Assembly: GCF_000349945.1 (NCBI RefSeq)
Contig: NC_020516.1
Span: 4,836,001-4,900,000, forward strand
Reading direction: 5' to 3'
DNA from: Azoarcus sp. KH32C
GTDB taxonomy: Bacteria; Pseudomonadota; Gammaproteobacteria; Burkholderiales; Rhodocyclaceae
Length of the DNA stretch: 64,000 nt
The notes beneath the pieces were generated by a model that was given only the letters and a program-made list of their open reading frames with translations, was not told the DNA's origin and did no database searches. Position 1 is the first letter of the stretch, and each line of letters begins with the position of its first letter. This document shows, piece by piece, positions 1 through 8,516 of the stretch. The translations under genes and the position numbers were made by a program.

Positions 1-64
1 TTCGAAAGGAATCCCGCTTGCGCCGTCCAGCCTTGTTTTGCGCCCCACTCTGCCGGAGCGCGCA

Positions 65-895
65 ATGAGCCTCGTCATCGGGCTCGTCGTCGGACTGGTA
101 CTGGGCCTGACCGGGGCCGGCGGGTCGATCTTCGCCGTGCCGCTGCTGATGGCGGGGCTCGGGTGGTCGATCACGGAGGCCGCGACCGTCTCGCTGCTCG
201 CGGTCGCGATCTCGGCCGCAGTCGGCACCGCGATGGCGTGGAAGCACAGCTACGTGCGCTACCGCGCGGCGACGCTGATGGCGGTCGTCGGCATGCTCGT
301 CGCGCCGATCGGCATCCGCGCCGCCGACGGGATGCCGCCGGCGAATCTGGCGCTGATCTTCTCGCTGGTGCTCGTCGTCGTTGCGATCCGCATGTTCCTC
401 GGCGCGAGGGCGTCGAAGGAGGACGCAGCGGTCGTGCGTTCGGCGGTCGCGGGCGAGGGGCGGTCGTCGGCCGGACGGGTCGGGAGCGTGAATCCCGCCA
501 CCGGGCGCCTCGTCTGGTCGCGCGCGGTCGCCCTCACCGTCTCGCTGATCGGCGCCGCGACGGGCTTTTTGTCGGGCATGCTGGGTGTCGGCGGCGGCTT
601 CGTGATCGTGCCCGCGCTGCGCGCAACCTTGCCGCTGTCGATGCACTCCGCGGTCGCGACTTCGCTGATGGCGATCGCGCTGACGAGCTCGATCACCTTC
701 GTCACCTGCATCCTCCAGGGCCGAATCGTGCCCTTGCTCGCGGCAGTCCCCTTCGTCGCGGGGTCGGTGCTGGGCATGGTGCTGGGGCGCCGGGTCGCGC
801 CGCGGATTTCCGGCCCGTATCTTCAGCAGGGATTCGCCATCGCCGCCGGGATCGTTGCGCTCGTCATGGCCTTCAAAGCCTGGAGCGCGATGTAA
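65..895 (+). CDS. TSUP-family (TauE/SafE) membrane transporter
   Basis: A 276-residue polytopic inner-membrane protein of the sulfite exporter TauE/SafE family, which moves small anions such as sulfite, sulfoacetate or related organosulfur compounds. The sequence shows the family's internal duplication: a glycine-rich motif near the N-terminus (GLTGAGGSIFAVPLL) recurs in the second half (GMLGVGGGFVIVPAL), each followed by several hydrophobic helices. A short basic linker joins the halves. An ATG 27 bases upstream in frame (38) would add a charged extension ahead of the first helix, so the ATG at 65 is preferred. It converges on the DJ-1 gene. Substrate cannot be told from sequence. Confidence 0.85.
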   Translation: MSLVIGLVVGLVLGLTGAGGSIFAVPLLMAGLGWSITEAATVSLLAVAISAAVGTAMAWKHSYVRYRAATLMAVVGMLVAPIGIRAADGMPPANLALIFSLVLVVVAIRMFLGARASKEDAAVVRSAVAGEGRSSAGRVGSVNPATGRLVWSRAVALTVSLIGAATGFLSGMLGVGGGFVIVPALRATLPLSMHSAVATSLMAIALTSSITFVTCILQGRIVPLLAAVPFVAGSVLGMVLGRRVAPRISGPYLQQGFAIAAGIVALVMAFKAWSAM

Positions 896-927
896 AACGA
901 CGGCGAGAGCGGCTGCCCTCCTGCGGC

Positions 928-1533
928 TTAGCTGTTCTCCCGCCAGTCGAAGTCCATCTGGCGCGCAGTCCGCTCCGCAAGCTCGCGGCCGGCGATGCGT
1001 TCGACGAGGTGCAGGCACATGTCGATGCCGGCCGAGATGCCCGCCGACGTCACGATTGCGTCTTCGTCGACCCAGCGCACGCCGATCCGGACGTCGAGTT
1101 GCGGGAACATTTCGCGCAGGTCGGCAACGTCCTCCCAGTGCGTCGTCGCCGACTTCCCATCGAGCAGCCCGGCCTGCGCGAGCAGGAAGGCGCCTGTGCA
1201 CACGGACGCGGTCAGGCGCGTGCGACCGGCGGTAGCCCCGATCCAGGACGCGACGGCCGGCACCTCGAGTTCCTGCGTGACGACGCCGCCCGGCACGATG
1301 AGGATGTCGATCGGCGGATGGTCGACAAAGTCGTGGTCGGGATGGATCTCGAGCCCGGCGCGGGCGCGCACCGGGGCGCCCGTGCGGCCGATCGTGAATA
1401 CCGAGAACAGCTCGGGCGCCGCCGGCGCGCCACGCCGGTGCATGCGCGAAGCGGTCGTGAAGACCTCGTAGGGTCCGGCAAAGTCGAGAACCTCGACGTC
1501 ATCGAAAACGAAGATGCCAACGCTGGTCGTCAC
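928..1533 (-). CDS. DJ-1/PfpI-family protein, isonitrile hydratase-like
   Basis: A 201-residue cytosolic protein of the DJ-1/PfpI (glutamine amidotransferase-like) superfamily. The nucleophile-elbow cysteine is visible at about residue 112 in ASVCTGAFLLA, followed by TTHWE around residues 130-134, the arrangement of the isonitrile hydratase (InhA) and GlxA N-domain branch. The N-terminus (VGIFVFDDVEVLDFAGPYEV) is typical. There is no AraC DNA-binding domain, so it is the enzyme-type and not the regulator-type member. Known relatives hydrate isonitriles or act on glyoxals; which applies here is not decidable. It stands alone and converges with the TSUP gene. Confidence 0.82.
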   Translation of the reverse strand: MTTSVGIFVFDDVEVLDFAGPYEVFTTASRMHRRGAPAAPELFSVFTIGRTGAPVRARAGLEIHPDHDFVDHPPIDILIVPGGVVTQELEVPAVASWIGATAGRTRLTASVCTGAFLLAQAGLLDGKSATTHWEDVADLREMFPQLDVRIGVRWVDEDAIVTSAGISAGIDMCLHLVERIAGRELAERTARQMDFDWRENS

Positions 1534-1728
1534 GGAATCTCCTGGCTGCAGAAAAAAGGGGACGCAATTAGTGGTGGTGATGCCCAGCCGCCTCGGGCTG
1601 GGGCGGCGCGTAACCGGGGCCGTCGCGGCAAGCAGCCGTCATGGTGCACCGTTCGGTCGGATGGCTCTGGGCTACGATTGGACTTGATCCCGCCGTCAGC
1701 GTGGATACCCGGCATCCCGGCAACCGTC

Positions 1729-1998
1729 TTACCCCTTGTGCAGCCTTCGTTCGAGGCGGGTCATCCAGTCCACGTGCCGGCGTGCCTGCTTGCCCGCCCG
1801 GTCGACGTGCTTCGCCACCGCCTTCTGCACCAGGGCGTAGAAGGCGACCAGATCCAGCTGCGGATAGTCGTCCAGGACCCCGTTGTCCTGGAAAAACTCG
1901 GCGATCCACCGTGAATCCAGTTCGTCACGCCCGGTCTCCCGAATGTACTCCGCCGCGGCAATTTCGACATAGTCGGTAAGTTTGGGCACTCGTCTCAT
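1729..1998 (-). CDS. Small hypothetical protein (89 aa)
   Basis: An 89-residue protein I do not recognise. It is charged and helical, with an acidic aromatic-rich middle (EFFQDNGVLDDYPQLDLVAFYALV) and a basic C-terminus (RRHVDWMTRLERRL). No signal peptide, membrane segment or cysteine motif is visible. It sits alone between the DJ-1 gene and the BON-domain gene and is divergent from the latter. Codon third positions are GC-rich as in neighbouring real genes, which supports it being coding. Confidence 0.5.
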   Translation of the reverse strand: MRRVPKLTDYVEIAAAEYIRETGRDELDSRWIAEFFQDNGVLDDYPQLDLVAFYALVQKAVAKHVDRAGKQARRHVDWMTRLERRLHKG

Positions 1999-2202
1999 GA
2001 TCGACTCACGTGCTGGGGGCGATTCAGTCGGTGCGCTGGCCCATCACGACCACAAGCCGGCCGCTCGTGGACACCGTCAACCATGCGCCCGATTAGGACA
2101 CGAGCCGGGATCCGAGGTTTCGCCCATGCCCGAATGCCGCTTCGCGACATTGACTATGATGAATCAAGCGTCTGTCCCCATATCCCGCAAGGAGAAGCCA
2201 TC

Positions 2203-2928
2203 ATGCAAAGCAGCGACGCGATCCTCGCCCGGATTCATGGCGCCTTGACGCACGAGACGCATCTCGACCCGGTCCGCCATCGGATCGAAGTGAATGTAGC
2301 CGGCCGCACCGTAACATTGTCCGGCGACGTGCCCGGCATTGCCAGCAAGCGGCTCGCCGTCGATGCCGTATCGGCCCTGGATGGTGTGGCCGAGGTCATC
2401 GATCGGCTCCGGCTCGCGTCCGCCTCGGCGGTGGGCGACGGGGCGATCCGGGACGCCGTCTCCAAGTGGTTGTCGCGCGACGTCGATTTCATCAACTGCA
2501 CGCTACGCGTCCTCGCCACGGGTCGCCTGGAAGTGCTGCGCGAAGCGCGCGAGGATTCCTGCGGCGCCATGGATATCGCGGTGGACGACGGCGTGATCAC
2601 GCTGAGCGGCCATGTGATCAGCCTGTCGCACAAGCGCCTGGCGGGCGTGCTCGCCTGGTGGGCGCGGGGCGGCCGCGACGTGGCGAACCTCCTCGAAGTC
2701 AGACCGGCGGAAGAGGACTCCGACGAGGAAGTCATCGACGCGCTGCGCCTTGCCCTGGAAACCGACCCGCTGGTCCACGCCGATCAGATCGTCATCGTCA
2801 GCCGCAACTTCATCGTCACGCTGAAGGGTTTCGTGGCCACCGAGGAGGAACGCCGCCACGCCGAGCTGGACGCCTGGTATCTGCACGGGGTCAGGCGAGT
2901 GCTCAACGAGATCGAGGTCCGGGCTTAG
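2203..2928 (+). CDS. Triple BON-domain protein
   Basis: A 241-residue protein made of three BON (bacterial OsmY and nodulation) repeats at about residues 5-75, 85-160 and 170-240. Each carries the family's glycine core (TVTLSGDVPG, VITLSGHVIS, IVTLKGFVAT). BON domains bind phospholipid or other hydrophobic ligands. OsmY-type members are exported, but no signal peptide or lipobox is visible here, so this one looks cytosolic. The second repeat has an unusual stretch before its core (LEVLREAREDSCGAMDI). Start chosen at the ATG preceded by AAGGAGA, because the in-frame ATG 120 bases upstream lacks a ribosome-binding site and adds an unlike sequence. Confidence 0.75.
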   Translation: MQSSDAILARIHGALTHETHLDPVRHRIEVNVAGRTVTLSGDVPGIASKRLAVDAVSALDGVAEVIDRLRLASASAVGDGAIRDAVSKWLSRDVDFINCTLRVLATGRLEVLREAREDSCGAMDIAVDDGVITLSGHVISLSHKRLAGVLAWWARGGRDVANLLEVRPAEEDSDEEVIDALRLALETDPLVHADQIVIVSRNFIVTLKGFVATEEERRHAELDAWYLHGVRRVLNEIEVRA

Positions 2929-3166
2929 CGCTCGGCTCCTTGCCGGCGGCCGGAAACGGTTACCGACGCGCCGCCGGTTTCGGAAGAAGCGGCGGCGCAC
3001 TGGCGTTTCCCAATGCAAGTGCTAGCGTGAAGCATCGGCGACCGCGCTGGCGGTCGCGACGGCCCGCCGCGTTCGCCTCGGCGGTTCATTCACCGGGGTC
3101 CGCCCGCCCCGACGGCGCGCAGCGAAGCCGACCGGGGACGACGAGCTCCCATTGGCAGCGGACATC

Positions 3167-3535
3167 ATGGACACCCCTCAACTCGGATTGAAATCCGTCA
3201 AGGTCGTGGCGCTGGCCGTGCACGACATGGCGCGAGCGAAACGCTTCTATGGCCAGACGCTGGGCCTCGAACCGGCGGACGAAGGCGGCGACGAGGTCGG
3301 ATTCAAGCTCGGCGGCATCGTGTTGATGCTCAAGGAGGGATGGTACGGCACGCCGACCGCCGAACCCAATCCGCGCATCACGCTCGAGTGCGCCAGTGCG
3401 CGCGCGACCGAGGAGGCGCTGAAGCGGCGCGACGTGAAGATCTCGAACCCGGTCGATCGCTACGACGAACGCTTCTTCATCGGCGCCTTCCTCGACAGCG
3501 AAGGCAACAAGCTCTGGTTCTGCTCGGCTGACTAG
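3167..3535 (+). CDS. VOC-family (glyoxalase/bleomycin resistance-like) protein
   Basis: A 122-residue protein with the vicinal oxygen chelate fold: an opening strand and helix (VVALAVHDMARAKRFYGQTLGL) and a closing half with a carboxylate near the metal position (FLDSEGNKLWF). These proteins bind a divalent metal and act on, or sequester, small molecules; the substrate is not predictable. The ATG at 3167 was chosen over an in-frame TTG at 3152. It ends 27 bases from the convergent persulfide dioxygenase-rhodanese gene. Confidence 0.8.
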   Translation: MDTPQLGLKSVKVVALAVHDMARAKRFYGQTLGLEPADEGGDEVGFKLGGIVLMLKEGWYGTPTAEPNPRITLECASARATEEALKRRDVKISNPVDRYDERFFIGAFLDSEGNKLWFCSAD

Positions 3536-3562
3536 CGCCTACCCCGGTCTTCACCCGAGACC

Positions 3563-4606
3563 TCAGCCACCCGCACCCTCCCCTTCGACTGGGAGCAAGG
3601 CTTCGCGCCAGTTGCGGAATCCGCCGTCGAGGGCGACGGCGCGGCTGAAGCCGAGGCGGCGCAGCATCGCGGTGGCGAGCGTGGATATCTTGCCGTACTC
3701 GCAGTAGACGACGATGCGGCGCGTCGGATCGGGCAGGATGCCGTCGACGCGCAGTTCGAGCTGTCCGCGCGGGATGTGCAGCGCGCCGGGAATGTGGGCG
3801 CGGCGGTAGTCCTCGGTCTCGCGCACATCGAGGATCGTGATGCCGGGCTCGGGCGCGAGCGCGCGGGCGCTGACCTCGTCAATCGACATGAAGGCGATCC
3901 GGTCGGCAGCCTCGGCGATCAACTGGGCGACCGACTGCCCGCCGCTGCAATTGACGCGCAAGGCCTCGGTGAGATGATCGGGCGCCTTGAGGTCGAGGCT
4001 GTTCATCAGCGCGACGAAAGCGTCGCGATCGCCGACCTGCAGCCGCGGGTTGGTCGCGAGCTCGGTGCCGATGGTCGTGCTCTCCTGGTCGCGGTAGTTG
4101 TGCGCGGGGAAGACGCGCGTCCCCGGCGGCAACTTCAGCAGGCGGTCGAACAGGCTGTGGTACAGCGCCACCGGGTCGCCGGTCGGCAGGTCGGTGCGGC
4201 CGGTCGCGCCGATCAGCAGCGTATCGCCCGAGAAGAGGCAGTCCTCGACGCGCACGCAGGTCGAGTCCGCCGTGTGCCCGGGCGTGTGCAGGATCTGCAG
4301 GCGCAGGTTGCCGACGATCAGCGCCTCGCCGTCGTCGACGCGAATGTCGACGTAGGGGGCGGGGCTCAGGCGATGCATCACGACCGGCACTTCGAGGCGG
4401 CGCGCGAGCGTGCGGCTCGCCGAGAAGTGGTCGGCGTGGGTATGGGTGTCGTAGAGGTAATGGATCTGCAGTCCGTGGCGCGAGCAACTCGCGAGGTAGC
4501 GGTCGACGAGGCTGATCTCCGGGTCGATCAGCAGCGCGCCGCAGCGCTGCTCGCAGCCGACGAGATAGGACAGGCAACCGCCCGCGCGAAACTGTTCGAG
4601 AATCAT
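3563..4606 (-). CDS. Persulfide dioxygenase-rhodanese fusion (ETHE1-like)
   Basis: A 347-residue two-domain enzyme. Residues 1-235 are a metallo-beta-lactamase fold with HTHADH at about 55-60, a further histidine in HTPGHT near 112, aspartate in SGDT near 129 and histidine in FPAHN near 170, the iron-binding set of ETHE1-type persulfide dioxygenases. Residues 250-347 are a rhodanese domain with its cysteine near 303 in the loop YCEYGKIS. Family knowledge: the dioxygenase oxidises glutathione persulfide to sulfite and the rhodanese handles sulfane sulfur. ATG at 4606 follows a GGAGGGG ribosome-binding site. It is divergent from a SulP anion permease across 64 bases, which suggests a shared sulfur role. 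Confidence 0.85.
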   Translation of the reverse strand: MILEQFRAGGCLSYLVGCEQRCGALLIDPEISLVDRYLASCSRHGLQIHYLYDTHTHADHFSASRTLARRLEVPVVMHRLSPAPYVDIRVDDGEALIVGNLRLQILHTPGHTADSTCVRVEDCLFSGDTLLIGATGRTDLPTGDPVALYHSLFDRLLKLPPGTRVFPAHNYRDQESTTIGTELATNPRLQVGDRDAFVALMNSLDLKAPDHLTEALRVNCSGGQSVAQLIAEAADRIAFMSIDEVSARALAPEPGITILDVRETEDYRRAHIPGALHIPRGQLELRVDGILPDPTRRIVVYCEYGKISTLATAMLRRLGFSRAVALDGGFRNWREALLPVEGEGAGG

Positions 4607-4670
4607 GTCCGCCCCTCCCCATCGGGTCGCTGATGAGTGCAATATAGACCGGTCACGCGCGGGAGTTGCC
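4607..4670. promoter_or_regulatory. Divergent promoter region, persulfide dioxygenase / SulP permease
   Basis: The 64 bases between the two divergent start codons must hold the promoter elements for both genes unless transcripts overlap. The minus-strand ribosome-binding site lies at its left edge. No clear palindrome was found. Confidence 0.4.
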
Positions 4671-6404
4671 ATGAAGCCGCTGCCCCCAGACTGGTTGTTC
4701 CTGTTCCGACTCGCGCCCGGCGTGCGGATGCTCCGCGACTATCGGCGCGAGGACTTCCCGCACGACCTCGCCGCCGGGCTCTCGGTGACGGCGGTGGCGA
4801 TCCCGGTGAGCGTCGCGTATGCGGAACTCGCCGGCTTCCCGCCTGCGTCCGGGCTGTACGCGTCGATGATCTCGATGATCGTCTATGCCTTCTTCGGCTC
4901 CTCACGCCAGCTCATCGTCGGCCCCGACGCACCGACCTGCGCGATGCTCGCGGCGGCACTCGCGCCGATCGCGGCCGTGGGCTCGCCGGAATATCGCGCC
5001 TGGTCGCTCGCGCTGACCTTCCTTGTCGGCCTGATGTGCCTCGTCGCGAGCCGCATGCGCCTCGGCGCCTTCGCCGACTTCCTGTCCAAACCGATCCTGA
5101 TCGGCTTCCTCAACGGCATCGCGTTGTCGATCGTGCTCGGCCAGCTCGGCAAGCTGCTCGGCTTTCCGGTCGAGTCGCGCGACATCGTCGACAGCCTGCG
5201 CGAAGTCGCCGACAAGCTGCCGCAGGTGCACTTTCCGACGCTCGCCGTCGGGGCGCTCGCGTTCGCGACGCTCGGCTGGACGCGGCGGCGCCTGCCACGG
5301 CTGCCCGCGGCGCTGGTGGTGCTGGTGGCAACCGGCGCGCTGACGGCACTGCTCGGCCTCGCAAACTACGGCGTTGCGGTGATCGGACCGGTCCCGGCGG
5401 GCTTGCCCCAGCTCGCCCTCCCCCATCTCAGCGGCACTGCGGTGCACACGCTCTTCAGCGCCGGCGCCGGCATCACGCTGGTGAGCTTTTCGAGTGCGAT
5501 GCTGACGGCGCGAAGCTTCGCCGCGCGCAACGGCTACGAGATCGACCCCGAGCGGGAGTTCGCGGCGCTGGGCGTCGCCAACGTCGCCTCGTCGATGCTG
5601 GGGGGCTTCGCGGTCAGCGGCGCGGGTTCGCGCACCGCGGTGAGCGAGGCCTCGGGCGGGCGCACGCAAATGGTGAGCCTGGTCGCCGCGGCGGGTGTCG
5701 CACTCGCGCTCGTCGTCCTGACGGGGCCGCTGCAGTATGTGCCCGTCGCCGCGCTGGGCGCCGTGCTGGTCTATACCGGCATCTACCTCTTCGATCTCAC
5801 CGCGCTGCGCGCGCTGTGGGGGCTCGATCGCAACGAGTTCTGGCTCGCGCTGGCGGTACTCGTCGGGGTGATCGTCAGCGGCATGATCCAGGCGATCCTC
5901 GTCGCGGTGGCGATCGCACTGGTGCGCTTCGTGCGGCTCACCGCGCGGCCGCCGGTCGAGGTGCTGGGCGAAGTCGAAGGCCTGCCCGGCGTCCACGCGA
6001 CACGCCACTACGTCGACGCACGGACGGTTGACGGCCTGACGCTGCTGCGCTTCAACGCGCCGCTGGTGTTCTTCAACGCCCCCTACTTCCGCCAGCAGGT
6101 GCTCGGCGCCGCCGTGCCCGTCGGCCCGGGACCGCGCTGGCTGGTGCTCGACCTGCTGCCGGTGAGCCGCATCGACGTGACCGGCTACTACATGCTCAAG
6201 GAAGTGCGCGACGCGCTCGCGCTGCGCGGAATCCAGCTGAAGTTCGCGGGACGGACGTCCGAAATCGCGACCTATCTGGAGGGGCGGGGCATCGACGTCG
6301 GCCCAATCCGCGATTCGACCTTCCCGACGCTGCGCGCGGCAATCAAGGCCTTCCGCCGACTGCAGCGCGAACTCCAACAGGGGGTCGATGCCGGCGCGGC
6401 CTGA
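4671..6404 (+). CDS. SulP-family anion permease with STAS domain
   Basis: A 577-residue inner-membrane transporter. It opens with the SulP N-terminal pattern (DFPHDLAAGLSVTAVAIPVS, then VAYAELAGFPPASGLYAS), continues through about 10-14 hydrophobic helices and ends with a cytosolic STAS domain from about residue 440 (LLRFNAPLVFFNAPYF, then LDLLPVSRIDVTGYYMLKEV). Family members carry sulfate, bicarbonate or other anions. The STAS domain is relatively well kept, including the DVTG loop near the usual phosphorylation position. The ATG at 4671 is used; an in-frame ATG upstream would overlap the divergent gene. Divergence from a sulfite-producing dioxygenase makes a sulfur oxyanion a plausible substrate. 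Confidence 0.88.
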   Translation: MKPLPPDWLFLFRLAPGVRMLRDYRREDFPHDLAAGLSVTAVAIPVSVAYAELAGFPPASGLYASMISMIVYAFFGSSRQLIVGPDAPTCAMLAAALAPIAAVGSPEYRAWSLALTFLVGLMCLVASRMRLGAFADFLSKPILIGFLNGIALSIVLGQLGKLLGFPVESRDIVDSLREVADKLPQVHFPTLAVGALAFATLGWTRRRLPRLPAALVVLVATGALTALLGLANYGVAVIGPVPAGLPQLALPHLSGTAVHTLFSAGAGITLVSFSSAMLTARSFAARNGYEIDPEREFAALGVANVASSMLGGFAVSGAGSRTAVSEASGGRTQMVSLVAAAGVALALVVLTGPLQYVPVAALGAVLVYTGIYLFDLTALRALWGLDRNEFWLALAVLVGVIVSGMIQAILVAVAIALVRFVRLTARPPVEVLGEVEGLPGVHATRHYVDARTVDGLTLLRFNAPLVFFNAPYFRQQVLGAAVPVGPGPRWLVLDLLPVSRIDVTGYYMLKEVRDALALRGIQLKFAGRTSEIATYLEGRGIDVGPIRDSTFPTLRAAIKAFRRLQRELQQGVDAGAA

Positions 6405-6417
6405 GCCGACGCACGCC

Positions 6418-7278
6418 TCAGGCGCACATCGCGCAGCTCTCGTCGCACTCCGCGCCGACGAAACCGAGCACGTCGTGCAGGAAGCGCTCGGCCTGCCACA
6501 GGTGGGGTGCGTGGTCGACGCCGTCATAGACATGCATCTGCGCACCGGGGATCGCGTCCCGCACCCAGCGCGCGGTGTTCGACGTGTAGAAGTTGCTCTC
6601 TTCGCCGTAGATCAGCAGGGCCGGCACGTCGATGCGCCCGAGCACCTGCCGGTAGTCGGCGGCGGTGAGGCTCTTCCAGCAGGCGATCAGCGGCGCGGGG
6701 TCGAGGGCGCGCAGGCGTTCGCGGGCCATCTGCATGCCCGTGCCGTTCTCGATATACTTGCGGCGGCCGCGCTCGTTGAGGCCGTTGGCGACGAGGCGCA
6801 GTACGGTCTCGGCGAAATCCTGTTCGAGATCGCTAACAAAGGACGCGTTGCGCTCGCTGTCGAAATCGCCGTAGATGCCGTTCGACCAGTGCTCGTCGGT
6901 GAGAAGCCGCGGCGACTGGTCGATGAAGACGACGTGCGACAGGCGCTTGGTGCCGAAGTCGCGCAGGTACTGCCACAAGGTCAGCGCGCCCATCGAGTGG
7001 CCGATCACCACGGCATCCTGCAGATCCCAGTGCGCCATCAGGTTTTCGAGATCGCGCGCCATGCGCTCGACGGTCGGCGCCTGCCCGGTCGCCAGCGGGT
7101 GACCGCCGTGCCCGCGGGCGTCCCAGCGGAAGACGCGATGGCTCGCGCCGAAGGTCGAGACGAAGGGTTTCCAGTCGCGATGCGTCGCGGTCCAGCCGTG
7201 CAGCAGCACCATCGGCCGGCCGTCGCCGGTGATCGCTACGTGGAGGGCTTCTCTGTCGTCGGCAAGGAAGGACTGCAT
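6418..7278 (-). CDS. Alpha/beta hydrolase with cysteine-rich tail
   Basis: A 286-residue alpha/beta-hydrolase-fold enzyme. The oxyanion region LLHGWTATHRDW is at about residues 25-36, the nucleophile elbow GHSMGA places the serine near residue 95, and the histidine is in YDGVDHAPHLW near the C-terminus. Such enzymes cleave esters, amides or carbon-carbon bonds of small molecules; the closest-looking groups are haloperoxidase or lactonase-like hydrolases. The last residues, CDESCAMCA, hold three cysteines, which is not usual for the fold. The gene stands alone, convergent with the SulP permease. Confidence 0.82.
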   Translation of the reverse strand: MQSFLADDREALHVAITGDGRPMVLLHGWTATHRDWKPFVSTFGASHRVFRWDARGHGGHPLATGQAPTVERMARDLENLMAHWDLQDAVVIGHSMGALTLWQYLRDFGTKRLSHVVFIDQSPRLLTDEHWSNGIYGDFDSERNASFVSDLEQDFAETVLRLVANGLNERGRRKYIENGTGMQMARERLRALDPAPLIACWKSLTAADYRQVLGRIDVPALLIYGEESNFYTSNTARWVRDAIPGAQMHVYDGVDHAPHLWQAERFLHDVLGFVGAECDESCAMCA

Positions 7279-7325
7279 GATGCGCTCGCGGTGTTAATTG
7301 TGCGCTGCAGTATAAACCCTCAGGC

Positions 7326-7907
7326 TCAGCGTCGGTACCAGGCCCAGCCCTCCCAACGGTAGGGGAAACGCGCCCCGCGGTTGGGATAAGGCGCGTAGGC
7401 GGGGTAATGCGGATAGACGTCGGACAACACCACTCCATCATGCGGATAGACGAAACTGCGGCTCGTGCGCACGACCTTGCCGTCGATGAAGTGCACATTG
7501 AAGCGGGTTGCGACACCCGGACCGTCGTTGCGGATGTTCCAGTCCCACACTTCCTCGCCGCTGAGCACGAAGCGCTCCACCGAGCGATGGCGACCGAGGA
7601 GGCGCGAGACCTGCTCCTGCGTCATGCCGCGTTCGACGCGCGCGAGATTCGCCTCGGAGAGCGCATCCTCCTGGCGCAGCACCGTGCCCGTGCCGTCGAC
7701 GGTGATCATCAGCGCCGTTTCGCCCATCGGCTGCGTCGAGTATTCGAGTGTCGTCGTGCCGTCGCCGTTGCTCCAGCGCTCCACCGGCTGGCCGAACACC
7801 GCCAGCGCCTCGGCCTCGGTCGCCACGTGCCGCGGCACCGGGAAAGTCGCGCAGCCTCCCGACAGCGCCAGCACCAGCACCGCGATGACTCGCCACGATG
7901 TCCTCAC
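7326..7907 (-). CDS. Putative lipoprotein, BamE/SmpA-like repeat (downstream paralog)
   Basis: A 193-residue predicted outer-membrane-directed lipoprotein, with a hydrophobic signal ending in the lipobox LALSGGC. The mature part repeats a small-domain pattern: a loop plus F/LG.P motif (AVFGQPVERW) and later RGMTQEQVSRLLGRH, as in BamE/SmpA-type domains. The C-terminus is rich in Tyr, Pro and Arg (HYPAYAPYPNRGARFPYRW). GTG at 7907 is the likely start, one base past the stop of the upstream paralog, so the two are translated together. The function is unknown; envelope assembly is only suggested by the fold. Confidence 0.65.
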   Translation of the reverse strand: MRTSWRVIAVLVLALSGGCATFPVPRHVATEAEALAVFGQPVERWSNGDGTTTLEYSTQPMGETALMITVDGTGTVLRQEDALSEANLARVERGMTQEQVSRLLGRHRSVERFVLSGEEVWDWNIRNDGPGVATRFNVHFIDGKVVRTSRSFVYPHDGVVLSDVYPHYPAYAPYPNRGARFPYRWEGWAWYRR

Positions 7908-7908
7908 A

Positions 7909-8397
7909 TCAGTTCCCCCGGTAGTCGGTCGTGCGGCCGCTGCGCTCGACACGCCCGTCGTCGTTGAAATGGACCGAGAAGAAAGTCCCCTCGCTCACGA
8001 AATCCGACTTGATGCGCCAGTTCCACACCGTTTCGTGGGCGAGCTCGAAGCGCTGTTGCGAGGCCGGCGTGCCGAGCAAGCGGCGCACTTCGTCGGCGCT
8101 CATGCCCCGTTGGATGCGGATGAAAGTGCCTTCGTTCAACACCTGGTCGATCTTGCGCAGCACACCGTCGGCGCCGATCGTAATCATGAAACACTCGGTT
8201 CCCTCGGGCTGACGCGTGTATTCCCAGGTCACCGAGCCGTCGGCATTGGGCCATTCCATGCCGGGCGTGCCGAAGCGCTCGCGCACGTCGGTCGCGGTCG
8301 ACACGCCGGGCCTGAGCTCCTTCAGGTTCATGTAGTCGCAGCCGCCGACGCCGAGCGCCGTCAGCAGGCTGCACAGCAAGGCCAGGAATCGCTTCAT
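7909..8397 (-). CDS. Putative lipoprotein, BamE/SmpA-like repeat (upstream paralog)
   Basis: A 162-residue lipoprotein. The signal MKRFLALLCSLLTALGVGGC ends in a lipobox with the acylated cysteine at residue 20. Two pattern units follow: LRPGVSTATDVRERFGTPG and RGMSADEVRRLLGTPA, each like the first strand-loop of BamE/SmpA domains. It is clearly related to the gene directly downstream (shared layout of WSNGDGT / WPNADGS, then an MITI/MITV strand and a VWNWRI / VWDWNI strand), so the pair probably arose by duplication. It is divergent from the liv-type binding protein gene. Confidence 0.7.
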   Translation of the reverse strand: MKRFLALLCSLLTALGVGGCDYMNLKELRPGVSTATDVRERFGTPGMEWPNADGSVTWEYTRQPEGTECFMITIGADGVLRKIDQVLNEGTFIRIQRGMSADEVRRLLGTPASQQRFELAHETVWNWRIKSDFVSEGTFFSVHFNDDGRVERSGRTTDYRGN

Positions 8398-8516
8398 GAG
8401 CGGGATGCCTCCTCGATCTCCGGGTGCGTGCCACGCACGTGGGCTAGAATCGCACCAGCCGGGCCGGCTGCGCAAGCCGCTCCGGTGACTGATTGCAAAC
8501 ACGAGGAGAATAGCAA

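Noticed and set aside
1582..1601. Hairpin CCCAGCC / GGCTGGG as a terminator between the small hypothetical gene and the DJ-1 gene
   Set aside because: It lacks a T tract on either strand and the stem is only seven base pairs; GC-rich DNA yields many such repeats.
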